A DNA stretch of 64,000 nt. Origin: an uncultured Lachnospiraceae bacterium (lineage in GTDB: Bacteria; Bacillota; Clostridia; Lachnospirales; Lachnospiraceae). The translations under genes were made by a program, and so were the position numbers. The DNA lies in NCBI GenBank assembly GCA_910579285.1, contig CAJTTT010000002.1, forward strand, positions 1 to 64,000, in the 5' to 3' direction. The notes under the pieces are model-generated. The model was not told the origin of the DNA. It ran no database searches and was given only the letters and a program-made list of their open reading frames with translations. Shown here piece after piece: positions 9,023 through 16,693 of the stretch; the first letter of the stretch is position 1, and every line of letters begins with the position of its first letter.

Positions 9023-9028
9023 ATTTGT

Positions 9029-9502
9029 ATGAGTTCTAAAACCAAAATTGTCGTACTTCATGTAAAAGAGTTAATATATACCGGCATTTTCGCTGCTCTC
9101 GGTATTCTTTTTATTATCCTGCTCATCATTATGTTTCTGCCCAAAGAAAAGAAGCAGGAAACCATGTCCACCGTGACGCAGCCCGTAAACGACACCTATG
9201 TGCCCGGCGTATATACAACTTCTCTGATCTTAAATGACAATGTCGTGGAGATTGAAGTGACCGTGGATGAAAAGAACATCAACGCCATCCGGCTGGTAAA
9301 TCTGGATGAGGCTGTCACCACCATGTACCCTCTGATCCAGCCTTCCTTCGAGGATCTTGCCGACCAGATCATCACAAGCCAGAGTCTGGAAGGAATTACA
9401 TATCCCGATGACAGCAAGTACACTTCCATGATCCTTTTAGATGCCATTACCAGCTCCCTCAATAAGGCGCTGGAGAATCAGGGTGAAACGGACATTGAGT
9501 AG
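9029..9502 (+). CDS. Membrane-anchored FMN-binding-like protein, function unknown
   Basis: The 157-residue protein has one N-terminal membrane segment (about residues 13-37, hydrophobic GIFAALGILFIILLIIMFL) and a soluble domain predicted to face outside. The soluble part (YVPGVYTTSLILNDN, then strands ending in an acidic turn and SFEDLADQI) resembles FMN_bind-type domains of RnfG-like and related Firmicutes proteins, but the flavin-attachment Thr motif is not clear. ATG at 9029 is chosen because GTGGGGA lies 8-9 bases upstream. A GTG at 9014 would sit inside that site. It is monocistronic, with a hairpin after the stop. The family call is tentative. Confidence 0.7.
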   Translation: MSSKTKIVVLHVKELIYTGIFAALGILFIILLIIMFLPKEKKQETMSTVTQPVNDTYVPGVYTTSLILNDNVVEIEVTVDEKNINAIRLVNLDEAVTTMYPLIQPSFEDLADQIITSQSLEGITYPDDSKYTSMILLDAITSSLNKALENQGETDIE

Positions 9503-9558
9503 CAAGCTCTGTTTTCGGGACATCTGGAAAATTGGCAGACAGTATAGGAAATGCAGGC

Positions 9559-9585
9559 AGCCGGGGTGTTTTATATGCCCCGGCT
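9559..9585. terminator. GC-rich hairpin between convergent genes
   Basis: AGCCGGGG and CCCCGGCT form a perfect 8-bp stem with an 11-base AT-rich loop, placed between two convergent stop codons. There is no long T-run on either side, so its strength as a terminator is uncertain, but position suggests it serves both genes. Confidence 0.5.
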
Positions 9586-10202
9586 CACACCACCTCTCTG
9601 AAATCAAGAAACAGATCTTCATAAATGCCTGCCTTTACAGGTTCGGAATAATCATACTGCCTGGAACTGCCGTGTGCAAAATCATACACCACAACCTGCC
9701 TTTCCTTCGGATCAACAATCCAGTATTCCCTCACTCCCGCCGTCTCATACAGCGAACATTTTCTGATATAATCCATCGTCTTACTCGAAGGCGAGACGAT
9801 CTCCACCGCCCAGTCCGGCGCTCCGTGGCACCCCTTCTCATCCAGCTTGTCCCTGTCGCAGATCACCGAAATATCGGGCTCCACATAGTTGTGCTCATCG
9901 TTCCTGATATAGACCGCAAAAGGCGCGGGAAGTATCCGGCACGGTCCCCCTTTTTCCGTAATATACATTCTGATTTTCATATTAAGCCAGCTAAGAATAT
10001 CCTGATGCGTCAGCGTAGGCGCGGCCATCCTGTACATTTTTCCGTCAATCAGTTCCGCCCGCTCGCCCTCCGGCAGAGCCTCTATGTCTTTGATGGTATA
10101 TATCCTGTCGTCCAGCGGATTCCCCGGCTCTTCCGATATCTGGGCCTTTCCTCCCTCAATCACCATAAAGCTGTCCTCTCTTTCCAATTTCCTGTGTTCC
10201 AT
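9585..10202 (-). CDS. Uma2 family putative endonuclease (DUF820)
   Basis: The 205-residue protein matches the Uma2/DUF820 group, a PD-(D/E)XK nuclease-fold family of unknown biological role that is common in cyanobacteria and Clostridia. Visible features are ELIDGKMYRMAAP (the first acidic residue of the fold), the central VEPDISVICD and the core APDWAVEIVSPSS strand, followed by YREYWIVDP-like REYWIVDPKERQV near the C-terminus. The catalytic acidic residues appear retained. It stands alone, with its own promoter at 10395-10423. Whether it cuts DNA is not known for most members. Confidence 0.85.
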   Translation of the reverse strand: MEHRKLEREDSFMVIEGGKAQISEEPGNPLDDRIYTIKDIEALPEGERAELIDGKMYRMAAPTLTHQDILSWLNMKIRMYITEKGGPCRILPAPFAVYIRNDEHNYVEPDISVICDRDKLDEKGCHGAPDWAVEIVSPSSKTMDYIRKCSLYETAGVREYWIVDPKERQVVVYDFAHGSSRQYDYSEPVKAGIYEDLFLDFREVV

Positions 10203-10394
10203 AAGCTTTGTCCTCCGTTTCGTTCCGGCAGAAGGTAAGCTATGGTTTCACACTTTTCATCGTTTTCTACTATCTACAGTTAAGTGCATCCCGGGCTTTC
10301 GCCTCTGCCGCTATTTGATTGGTTGTTTTGAGTAAGCGGCAGAATTTGCCCGAATGTGCGAATGCACGGTTCATTGATTACTCTTGTTGATTTT

Positions 10395-10423
10395 ATCATA
10401 CACCTGCCCCAAATCCCTGTCAA
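10395..10423 (-). promoter_or_regulatory. Promoter of the Uma2 gene
   Basis: TTGACA (10418-10423) and TATGAT (10395-10400) on the minus strand are separated by exactly 17 bases, close to consensus for the vegetative sigma factor. The untranslated leader would be about 185 bases and contains one 7-bp hairpin (TGCCGCT with AGCGGCA near 10310-10345). No gene is seen in the leader. Confidence 0.65.
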
Positions 10424-10447
10424 GCTGGAAATACCACAAAATAGCAC

Positions 10448-10476
10448 TTTACTTTTTTCCAAAACAATTCTATGAT
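10448..10476 (+). promoter_or_regulatory. Promoter of the 10557 membrane-protein gene
   Basis: TTTACT (10448-10453) and TATGAT (10471-10476) lie 17 bases apart on the plus strand, about 75 bases upstream of the ATG. It is arranged back to back with the promoter at 10395-10423. The spacing is ideal and the -35 box is moderate. Confidence 0.45.
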
Positions 10477-10556
10477 TACAGCAGAACCACTGTATCTGCG
10501 CTTCCCCGGAAGCGAGAATATGTGCATGGAAAACCGCTTAAAATATGGAGGAAATA

Positions 10557-11843
10557 ATGAAAGTTTTAAAGTGTGTCACGCTCACATCCATATGCATATC
10601 CGTTCTGTATGCTGCGCTGGCGGCTGTTCTGTCATTTTCAGACGTTTCCTTCCGTACCTGGGCAGGCATACTCGGACAGGTCATGGCGGCGCTGGTAACG
10701 CCCCTGCTCATCCTGTCGCTGCTGCTCGCTTTACTGTGGAATAACCCGCATCTGACAAACCTTCCCAAGGCTGTCATAACCATGCTCTCGATAACGCTTT
10801 ACATAACGGGTGCTTTCTTTGTCTCTCTCCTGATCGCCCTAGGCCGGGAAGAGGAGACGATGCTCACAAAAAATCTGATCGCGGTGCAAAAATCCTATTC
10901 CATGAACGATTCCGATGTATCATATTGGCGTCCTGCAGGACTTTTCTTCAAAAAATCAGCGGAGTTAACGGATGCGGACCGGGCGGCGTACTTATGCAGT
11001 AAATATGACTTGGAATTTATTGCCGATGAAAACAGCGGCCGTATTTATGAGACGGCGCATCCTGAAATAACTGTAACCGTAACCCCCTGCGGGGCATCCT
11101 TCACCGATGATTATATGGATGAACTGACTTGCCGCTATCTGAGGGAAGGTTATGCCGAATTAGGTATGACTCGGGAATACATTCTTTGTGAAAAAGAAAA
11201 TGACTGTCCAGACAGCTCTTTTCGATTGATTGGAAAAAATCTACGAGATCTGCCGGCATTATCAAAGGATCTTTATACGCTTGCCGGCTATTGTATTGAC
11301 GCAGGCGGCGGAGACAGCGAGGAGAACATCTACCGCCGCCATTTCGGCAGCATTGCATACAGTTTTGGCGGCGCAGACGAATCCTGTCATATATTCCGCC
11401 TGTCTTTCCAGTACGGAACGCTCAACCCTGAAGCCATAAAAGAAGAAACGCTCGCCAACTACCAATATGAACTCGCATCGCAGAAGCAGGAACCGCTGCC
11501 GGATTCTCAGGAAAAATCTGCGAAAATGATCTACGATGCCTTTCTGGCGGAGGAGGGATTTTCCTATACCGTTTATTTCAACGCCAAAGGAAACCTTTAT
11601 ATTGAGCTTGGGAGCAAAGAGGACGAAGGACAGATTTATGATTACCGGCTGGTATACGACCGCCCTTCCCAAAACGGGCTGTGCGAACTTTTTGTACTAT
11701 ACCGCACAAAGGCAGGCTCCTCCGAGGAAACCATCGTTGACATGTACGCGGCGGAGCCGGACTCGGGAGAGGTGGTCCGCTCCGGCCGAAAGACGTGGAG
11801 CGATGTTGGCACAAAGGCATACCGCGACCTGACCGGTGAATAA
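10557..11843 (+). CDS. Membrane protein of unknown function with a large extracytoplasmic domain
   Basis: I do not recognise a family. The 428-residue protein begins with three hydrophobic segments in the first 100 residues (one near 5-25, one near 45-65, one near 78-98), followed by a soluble domain of about 320 residues. The soluble part has several Cys residues that could pair, an internal AEEGFSYTVYFNAKGNLYIELGS segment and many acidic and tyrosine residues. ATG at 10557 is preferred because GGAGG (10547-10551) precedes it by 5 bases; the ATG at 10545 overlaps that site. It is a single gene between two convergent or divergent neighbours with no operon partner to suggest a role. Confidence 0.7.
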   Translation: MKVLKCVTLTSICISVLYAALAAVLSFSDVSFRTWAGILGQVMAALVTPLLILSLLLALLWNNPHLTNLPKAVITMLSITLYITGAFFVSLLIALGREEETMLTKNLIAVQKSYSMNDSDVSYWRPAGLFFKKSAELTDADRAAYLCSKYDLEFIADENSGRIYETAHPEITVTVTPCGASFTDDYMDELTCRYLREGYAELGMTREYILCEKENDCPDSSFRLIGKNLRDLPALSKDLYTLAGYCIDAGGGDSEENIYRRHFGSIAYSFGGADESCHIFRLSFQYGTLNPEAIKEETLANYQYELASQKQEPLPDSQEKSAKMIYDAFLAEEGFSYTVYFNAKGNLYIELGSKEDEGQIYDYRLVYDRPSQNGLCELFVLYRTKAGSSEETIVDMYAAEPDSGEVVRSGRKTWSDVGTKAYRDLTGE

Positions 11844-11955
11844 AACCATCCGGCCAGGCGCCGCCTTCGTTTCGCCAGCGAAACTCAGTTGAAGTGATTT
11901 CGGGTGCCATTCTCTGCACCATCAAGCTGCACACGACTGCCGCACTCCCCGCCTC

Positions 11956-13866
11956 TTACAGTTCCTCCAACTGGGCCAGCCACACCGCTGCGCTGGCGTC
12001 TGAAGGCATCCGCAGATCCCCTCTGGGCGAGAGCGCCACGCTTCCCACTTTGGGGCCGTCCGGCAGGCAGGAACGCTTAAACTGCTGAGCAAAAAACCGC
12101 TTGTAAAAAATCTTCAGCCACTTCAATATGACATCATCGTCATAAATTCCCGCAAAAGCCATGCAGGCCACCCGGTAAACTTTCACAGGTTCAAACCCGC
12201 ATCGAAGCATATAGTATAAGAAGAAATCATGCAGTTCGTAAGGCCCCACCAGATCCTCTGTCTTCTGGGAAATCACGCCGTCCACAGGCGGCAGAAGTTC
12301 AGGGCTCACGGGTGTATCGAGAATATCCAGCAAAAGCGCCTTGAGCGACTCGTCGCCGCAGATATCCGCATAGTAACGCACCAGATGCCGTACCAGTGTC
12401 TTGGGAACTCCCGCATTCACACCGTACATCGCCATGTGGTCTCCATTGTAAGTAGCCCAGCCGAGCGCCAGCTCCGACATATCACCTGTGCCGATAACCA
12501 GCCCGCCCGTCTGATTGGCGATATCCATCAGCACCTGCGTCCGTTCTCTCGCCTGGCCGTTCTCGTAAGTCACGTCATGGCAGTCAATATCCTGGCCGAT
12601 ATCCCGGAAATGCACGCTCACCGCCTCCTTGATATCCACTTCCCGCAGCGTGGTCCCAAGCAGACGCGCCAGTCTGCATGCATTGTCATAGGTTCTGTCC
12701 GTTGTGCCGAAGCACGGCATTGTAACAGATGTTATTTTATCTCTCCCAAGGCCCAGCAGATCAAAAGCACGAACCGTCACCAAGAGCGCCAGCGTGGAAT
12801 CCAGACCGCCAGAAATACCGAGCACCGCAGACTGACAGCCGGTATGCTCATATCTTTTCTTCAGACCATAAGACTGGATGGACAGAATCTCGTCACAGCG
12901 TTTTTCCCTCTCCTGGGCCTGATCCGGCACAAAGGGTCTGGCAGAAAACCTTCTCTCCAGAAATGTCTCTTCCTCCTCCATATGCACTTGAATGATCTCG
13001 TGTTCCCGCAGCGTCTCCCCCTGATAGGTGTTCATTCTGCGCCGCTCATGGGCGAGTCTGTGAATATCCAGATCTGCATAAATAACACTTGTTTCAAATC
13101 GTTTTGCCTGTGCCAGCACTCTGCCATTCTCCGCAATGATATTATGGCCGCCGAAAACCAGATCCTGGGTGGACTCTCCCTCTCCCGCCGAGCTGTAAAC
13201 ATAGGCAGCGATCTGCCTTGCGCTGGCGGACTTCACAAGCATCTCCCGGTATGCGTCCTTCCCCACTGTTTCGTTGGAGGCTGAGAGATTGACGATCACC
13301 GTGGCTCCCGCCAGTGTATGCGCAGCAGCCGGAGACTCCGGCGCCCAGATATCCTCGCAGATCTCACAGCCAACGGTAAGTCCACGCACCGCATCTATCT
13401 GAAAAAGAATGTCCGTGCCAAAGGGAATTTCCTTATCTCCATACAGGAAAGGCTCGGGCTTTACATTTCCCGGCGAAAAATGTCTCCCCTCGTAAAACTC
13501 CGCATAAGAGGGAATATGCTGTTTCGGGATAAACGCAAGGATCTCTCCGTCCTGTAAAACCGCCGCCACATTGTACAGCTTGTGCCTCTTAACCAGCGGC
13601 AGTCCCACAAAAACAAGAGCATCGCTGTCTTCCGTGGCAGCCACTGCCTCCGCCAGCGCATCCACAGCCTGTGCCAGCAGAACCTCCTGCAGGAACAGGT
13701 CGCCGCATGTATAGCCGGTAAGGCACAACTCCGGGAAGACGATCAGCTTAGCCCCATGCCTCACCGCCTCCTCGATTCCTTTGCCAATTTCCTTTGCGTT
13801 GTAGTGGGGGTCTGCCACCTTGATTTTCGGCGTCACAGCCGCCGCTTTTATAAATCCCTGCTTCAT
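11956..13866 (-). CDS. nadE: Glutamine-dependent NAD+ synthetase
   Basis: This enzyme makes NAD+ from nicotinic acid adenine dinucleotide, ATP and glutamine in the last step of NAD synthesis. The 636-residue length fits the two-domain form. An N-terminal nitrilase-type glutaminase has Glu46 (FPELCLTGY), Lys115 (IPKQH) and Cys170 (CEICEDIW) as the catalytic triad. The C-terminal synthetase has the PP-loop SGGLDS at 352-357. The ATG follows AAAGGAGAGG. It is transcribed alone from an extended -10 promoter at 13912-13920. Confidence 0.97.
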   Translation of the reverse strand: MKQGFIKAAAVTPKIKVADPHYNAKEIGKGIEEAVRHGAKLIVFPELCLTGYTCGDLFLQEVLLAQAVDALAEAVAATEDSDALVFVGLPLVKRHKLYNVAAVLQDGEILAFIPKQHIPSYAEFYEGRHFSPGNVKPEPFLYGDKEIPFGTDILFQIDAVRGLTVGCEICEDIWAPESPAAAHTLAGATVIVNLSASNETVGKDAYREMLVKSASARQIAAYVYSSAGEGESTQDLVFGGHNIIAENGRVLAQAKRFETSVIYADLDIHRLAHERRRMNTYQGETLREHEIIQVHMEEEETFLERRFSARPFVPDQAQEREKRCDEILSIQSYGLKKRYEHTGCQSAVLGISGGLDSTLALLVTVRAFDLLGLGRDKITSVTMPCFGTTDRTYDNACRLARLLGTTLREVDIKEAVSVHFRDIGQDIDCHDVTYENGQARERTQVLMDIANQTGGLVIGTGDMSELALGWATYNGDHMAMYGVNAGVPKTLVRHLVRYYADICGDESLKALLLDILDTPVSPELLPPVDGVISQKTEDLVGPYELHDFFLYYMLRCGFEPVKVYRVACMAFAGIYDDDVILKWLKIFYKRFFAQQFKRSCLPDGPKVGSVALSPRGDLRMPSDASAAVWLAQLEEL

Positions 13867-13911
13867 ATCCCGTATGTCCTCTCCTTTTTCCTAATTTGTT
13901 CCCATTTTTTT

Positions 13912-13920
13912 ATTATAGCA
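13912..13920 (-). promoter_or_regulatory. Extended -10 promoter of nadE
   Basis: On the minus strand TGCTATAAT forms an extended -10 element, about 45 bases upstream of the nadE ATG. No good -35 box lies 17 bases upstream, which is acceptable for extended -10 promoters. Confidence 0.5.
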
Positions 13921-14545
13921 GACAGCGTACCCAAAATGCGGCTTCTTAATTTTGATTTTAATCCTTTTCCCGGGACGCGTTCTGCACAGTCCACGCTGAG
14001 ATTACATGATTTCCGTTATATATAATCCGTTATTTTTATGTGAACACCCGCTATTTTATATCCTCTTTCCCTTGTAAACAGAGGCTTTCCGGCATTTCTT
14101 CACACTTGTTATAAAACGACTCCAAAAGCCAAAATAGCAAGCACATTTTCGTGTTAAATCCTGTTTTAGTTTTTATCTTTCTCTCTCCTGATCAAAGATA
14201 TCGTTTCACAGTGGATTTTTGTTCCGCCGCAAACCTTTTCGGACCATTCTTCTTCCACAGGATCCTCCCGCTCTGACTGCCTCCTCTTTCTTTTCTTTCA
14301 CATCCTTTTCCATATTCCCCGTTATTTTTCACATCTTACGTCTTTGCATTTCACGTCCGCATCTCTTGTCTCTACCACTTACTTTCCCCATTTTATAGGG
14401 GTTCTATCCGCTCATCCCATAAAGTTACAGGTGGTTTTTATCTGTTTTTGCCCTCTGCTTTCCGCCCGTCAATCTACCGCATTTCCGTCTATATTCATCC
14501 CTATTTTCGAACATTATATCGTGTTTTAACCTTCAGCGCCCAGCA
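13921..14545. other. Gene-free stretch between hslO and nadE
   Basis: This 625-base stretch is strongly pyrimidine-rich on the plus strand. I see no reading frame with a ribosome site, no clear hairpin terminator after hslO, no tRNA and no repeat copy. It could hold an untranslated RNA or decayed sequence, but nothing in it supports a specific call. Confidence 0.5.
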
Positions 14546-15442
14546 TCATTTCACGTCCGCCGCTTTCATAAGACGTTCCACGTCCGCCACTGGAAAGGTG
14601 TAGCTTTTGTTACAGAAATGACAGTGCAGCTGCACCTCATTTCCCTCATCAACCAGCTCCTGCAGTTCTTTTTTTCCGAGACTTAGGAGCACTTTCTCCA
14701 CCCTCTCCCTGCTGCAGTCACATCGAAACTCCACTGGCATCCTGTCTGTGATCTCTAAACCAAACTCTCCCAGCACGCTCTCCAAAATCTCTTCCGGGCT
14801 TTTTCCCGCCTCCAGCATTTCCGTTACAGATGTTATTTTTGTCAATTTTTCCTCCAGACGGCTGATGACCTCCTCCGAGGTAAAGGGCATAAGCTGTACG
14901 ATGAAACCGCCTGCCTGCCGCACGGTGTTATCCCGGTTCATCAAAACGCCCAGCGCCACTACGGAGGGGATCTGCTCGGAAGCAGCAAAATAATAGGTCA
15001 GATCATCCGCAATCTCACCTGTCTGCAGGGTAACCGTGGAGGCATATGGCTCCTTCAAGCCCATATCTTTCATCACATGCAGGACGCCTGCGCCGATCAC
15101 GCCGCCCACGTCCAGCTTTCCCGCGCTGTTCGGCGGCATCATCGCCTGCGGATTGTCCGCATAGCCTTTCACATGACCCGAGGAATCCGCCGTCACCGTG
15201 AGACCGTGCACCGGGCCTTCGCCCCTGATCTGCAGAGTGAGTATGTCCTTCTCCCCTTTGAGCATGCCTCCCATCATCAGCGCGCCCGTCATCAGCCGTC
15301 CCAGAGCAGCCGTCACCACAGGGCTTGTGTTGTGATCTGCCCGCGCCTCTTCCGCCAGTTCCCTCGATGTCACCGCAAAGGCGCGTATCTGCGCATCTGC
15401 CGCCGTTGCTCTCACCATATAATCCGCTGTATGCTGTTCCAT
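14546..15442 (-). CDS. hslO: Redox-activated chaperone Hsp33
   Basis: Hsp33 is a cytoplasmic holdase switched on by oxidation of a zinc-bound cysteine cluster. The start chosen (15442) gives 298 residues, the normal size, with GGAG 6 bases upstream. Farther in-frame starts would run into the preceding gene. The N-terminal domain has the family pattern (ALGRLMTGALMMGGMLKGE), and the C-terminus has the zinc site CDC followed by CHFC. It lies directly downstream of a methyltransferase gene and is probably co-transcribed with it. Confidence 0.96.
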   Translation of the reverse strand: MEQHTADYMVRATAADAQIRAFAVTSRELAEEARADHNTSPVVTAALGRLMTGALMMGGMLKGEKDILTLQIRGEGPVHGLTVTADSSGHVKGYADNPQAMMPPNSAGKLDVGGVIGAGVLHVMKDMGLKEPYASTVTLQTGEIADDLTYYFAASEQIPSVVALGVLMNRDNTVRQAGGFIVQLMPFTSEEVISRLEEKLTKITSVTEMLEAGKSPEEILESVLGEFGLEITDRMPVEFRCDCSRERVEKVLLSLGKKELQELVDEGNEVQLHCHFCNKSYTFPVADVERLMKAADVK

Positions 15443-15470
15443 ATTGTTCTCCATTTCTCTTAAATAACTT

Positions 15471-16406
15471 TTATTCCTTCGTTTCACTTACGACGCTCTG
15501 ATTCGCCGCCTCCGCTCCTTTTCGCGCCACCACATAAATCCGCTCGCTCTCCTCCGTCACCGCTTCATGGGTATCCGCGTCCAGCGCCTCCAAAAATTCC
15601 AGTCCCGCCCGCCGGAGAAGCGTTTTCATCTGCTCCAGACGGTAACCCCGCTGATAGTGCACTTCCTGAAACCGCCGGAACCGTCTTTTCTCTTCCTGTC
15701 CGCTGTCCGTCCGTTCCTCTGCATCTGCGGCTGTTGTGTCCGCCCCGGACGCCCTTCTTCCCTCAGCCACAAAAACCGTCAGATCGTACTCATTGATCTC
15801 CTCGTCCTCGTGATAATAGTTTTCCCAGATAAAACTGCAGTCTTCCCGGTTTTCCGCTATGGTGGCATCCCCGATCACAACGGCGTACTTGTAAACCGTA
15901 TTGAAGTCAAAGATAAAAATTCCCTGCGGATACAAAAAATTGTTGACCCGCTCAAAAGTCTGCAGGATATCTTCCTCCACAAGCAGGTAATTGAGGCTGT
16001 CACAGACGCTGATGACGGTTCCCACCGTGCTGTAAAGATCCAGTTCCCGCATATCCTGCATCACATAAGTAATATCAAGACCCGACCGCTCCCGCTTTTC
16101 CATAGCGGCCTGCAGCATCTCCTGCGCATTGTCCACGCCTATCATCTCATAACCTCTGCGCGCCAGCAGTTCTGTCAGCGTACCCGTCCCACAGCCAAGG
16201 TCAAGAATTGTGTTGCGTTCCTGCCAGAGGTTTTCAAGGACATCATTGTCACTCTTCTGGCATTTTTCTCTCTTTGACACATCATCCACGCCGTACCGCC
16301 GAAAAACCCCCATCAAAAAATCACACCACGCCTCATAGGGCGTGTCATCCATCAGCTCATCGTAAACTTCCGCAAAATCCGTGTAAGCTTCCACTGTTCC
16401 TTCCAT
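15471..16406 (-). CDS. Class I SAM-dependent methyltransferase, substrate unknown
   Basis: The 311-residue protein has the Rossmann-type methyltransferase core: motif I ILDLGCGTGTLTELLARRGY, motif II with IGVDNAQEML, and the FIFDFNT strand of post-motif I/IV. This arrangement (N-terminal YTDFAEVYDELMDDTPYEAW, then a 20-residue lead to motif I) is common in Firmicutes methyltransferases annotated only by domain. An acidic, low-complexity insert of about 25 residues (GADTTAADAEERTDSGQEE) sits in the substrate-side region. It is upstream of hslO with about 30 bases between stop and start, so the two likely form a short operon. Confidence 0.88.
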   Translation of the reverse strand: MEGTVEAYTDFAEVYDELMDDTPYEAWCDFLMGVFRRYGVDDVSKREKCQKSDNDVLENLWQERNTILDLGCGTGTLTELLARRGYEMIGVDNAQEMLQAAMEKRERSGLDITYVMQDMRELDLYSTVGTVISVCDSLNYLLVEEDILQTFERVNNFLYPQGIFIFDFNTVYKYAVVIGDATIAENREDCSFIWENYYHEDEEINEYDLTVFVAEGRRASGADTTAADAEERTDSGQEEKRRFRRFQEVHYQRGYRLEQMKTLLRRAGLEFLEALDADTHEAVTEESERIYVVARKGAEAANQSVVSETKE

Positions 16407-16693
16407 CCTTATCTGTTTCCTGTCCCTCTCATTTTATCCCAATTCTATGTACGCTTCCCCTTTTTTGAACGGAAACACTTTCCTCTACTGTATAACAACA
16501 CAAAGGCTTTCGCAACATCAAAAATCACCTGCCGCCCTGTGCACGCCACATTTCTTAAGAATTGGGCAAGTCCGTAGACAGTGTTTTGAAAATATGTCAT
16601 AGTATAACAGCAGGCGGCTCATGTCAAAGCGTTAAGAAAGACATTGACAACTCCGCAGCACACAAAGACATAGAAATACAGGTATCCATCCAC

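Noticed and set aside
12229..13284. Long plus-strand reading frame opposite nadE
   Set aside because: It lies entirely antisense to a clear nadE gene, has no ribosome site, and its translation is rich in His/Arg/Pro as expected of a shadow frame.
14344..14529. 61-codon plus-strand frame in the hslO-nadE gap
   Set aside because: No ribosome site, low-complexity composition, no similarity to anything recognised.
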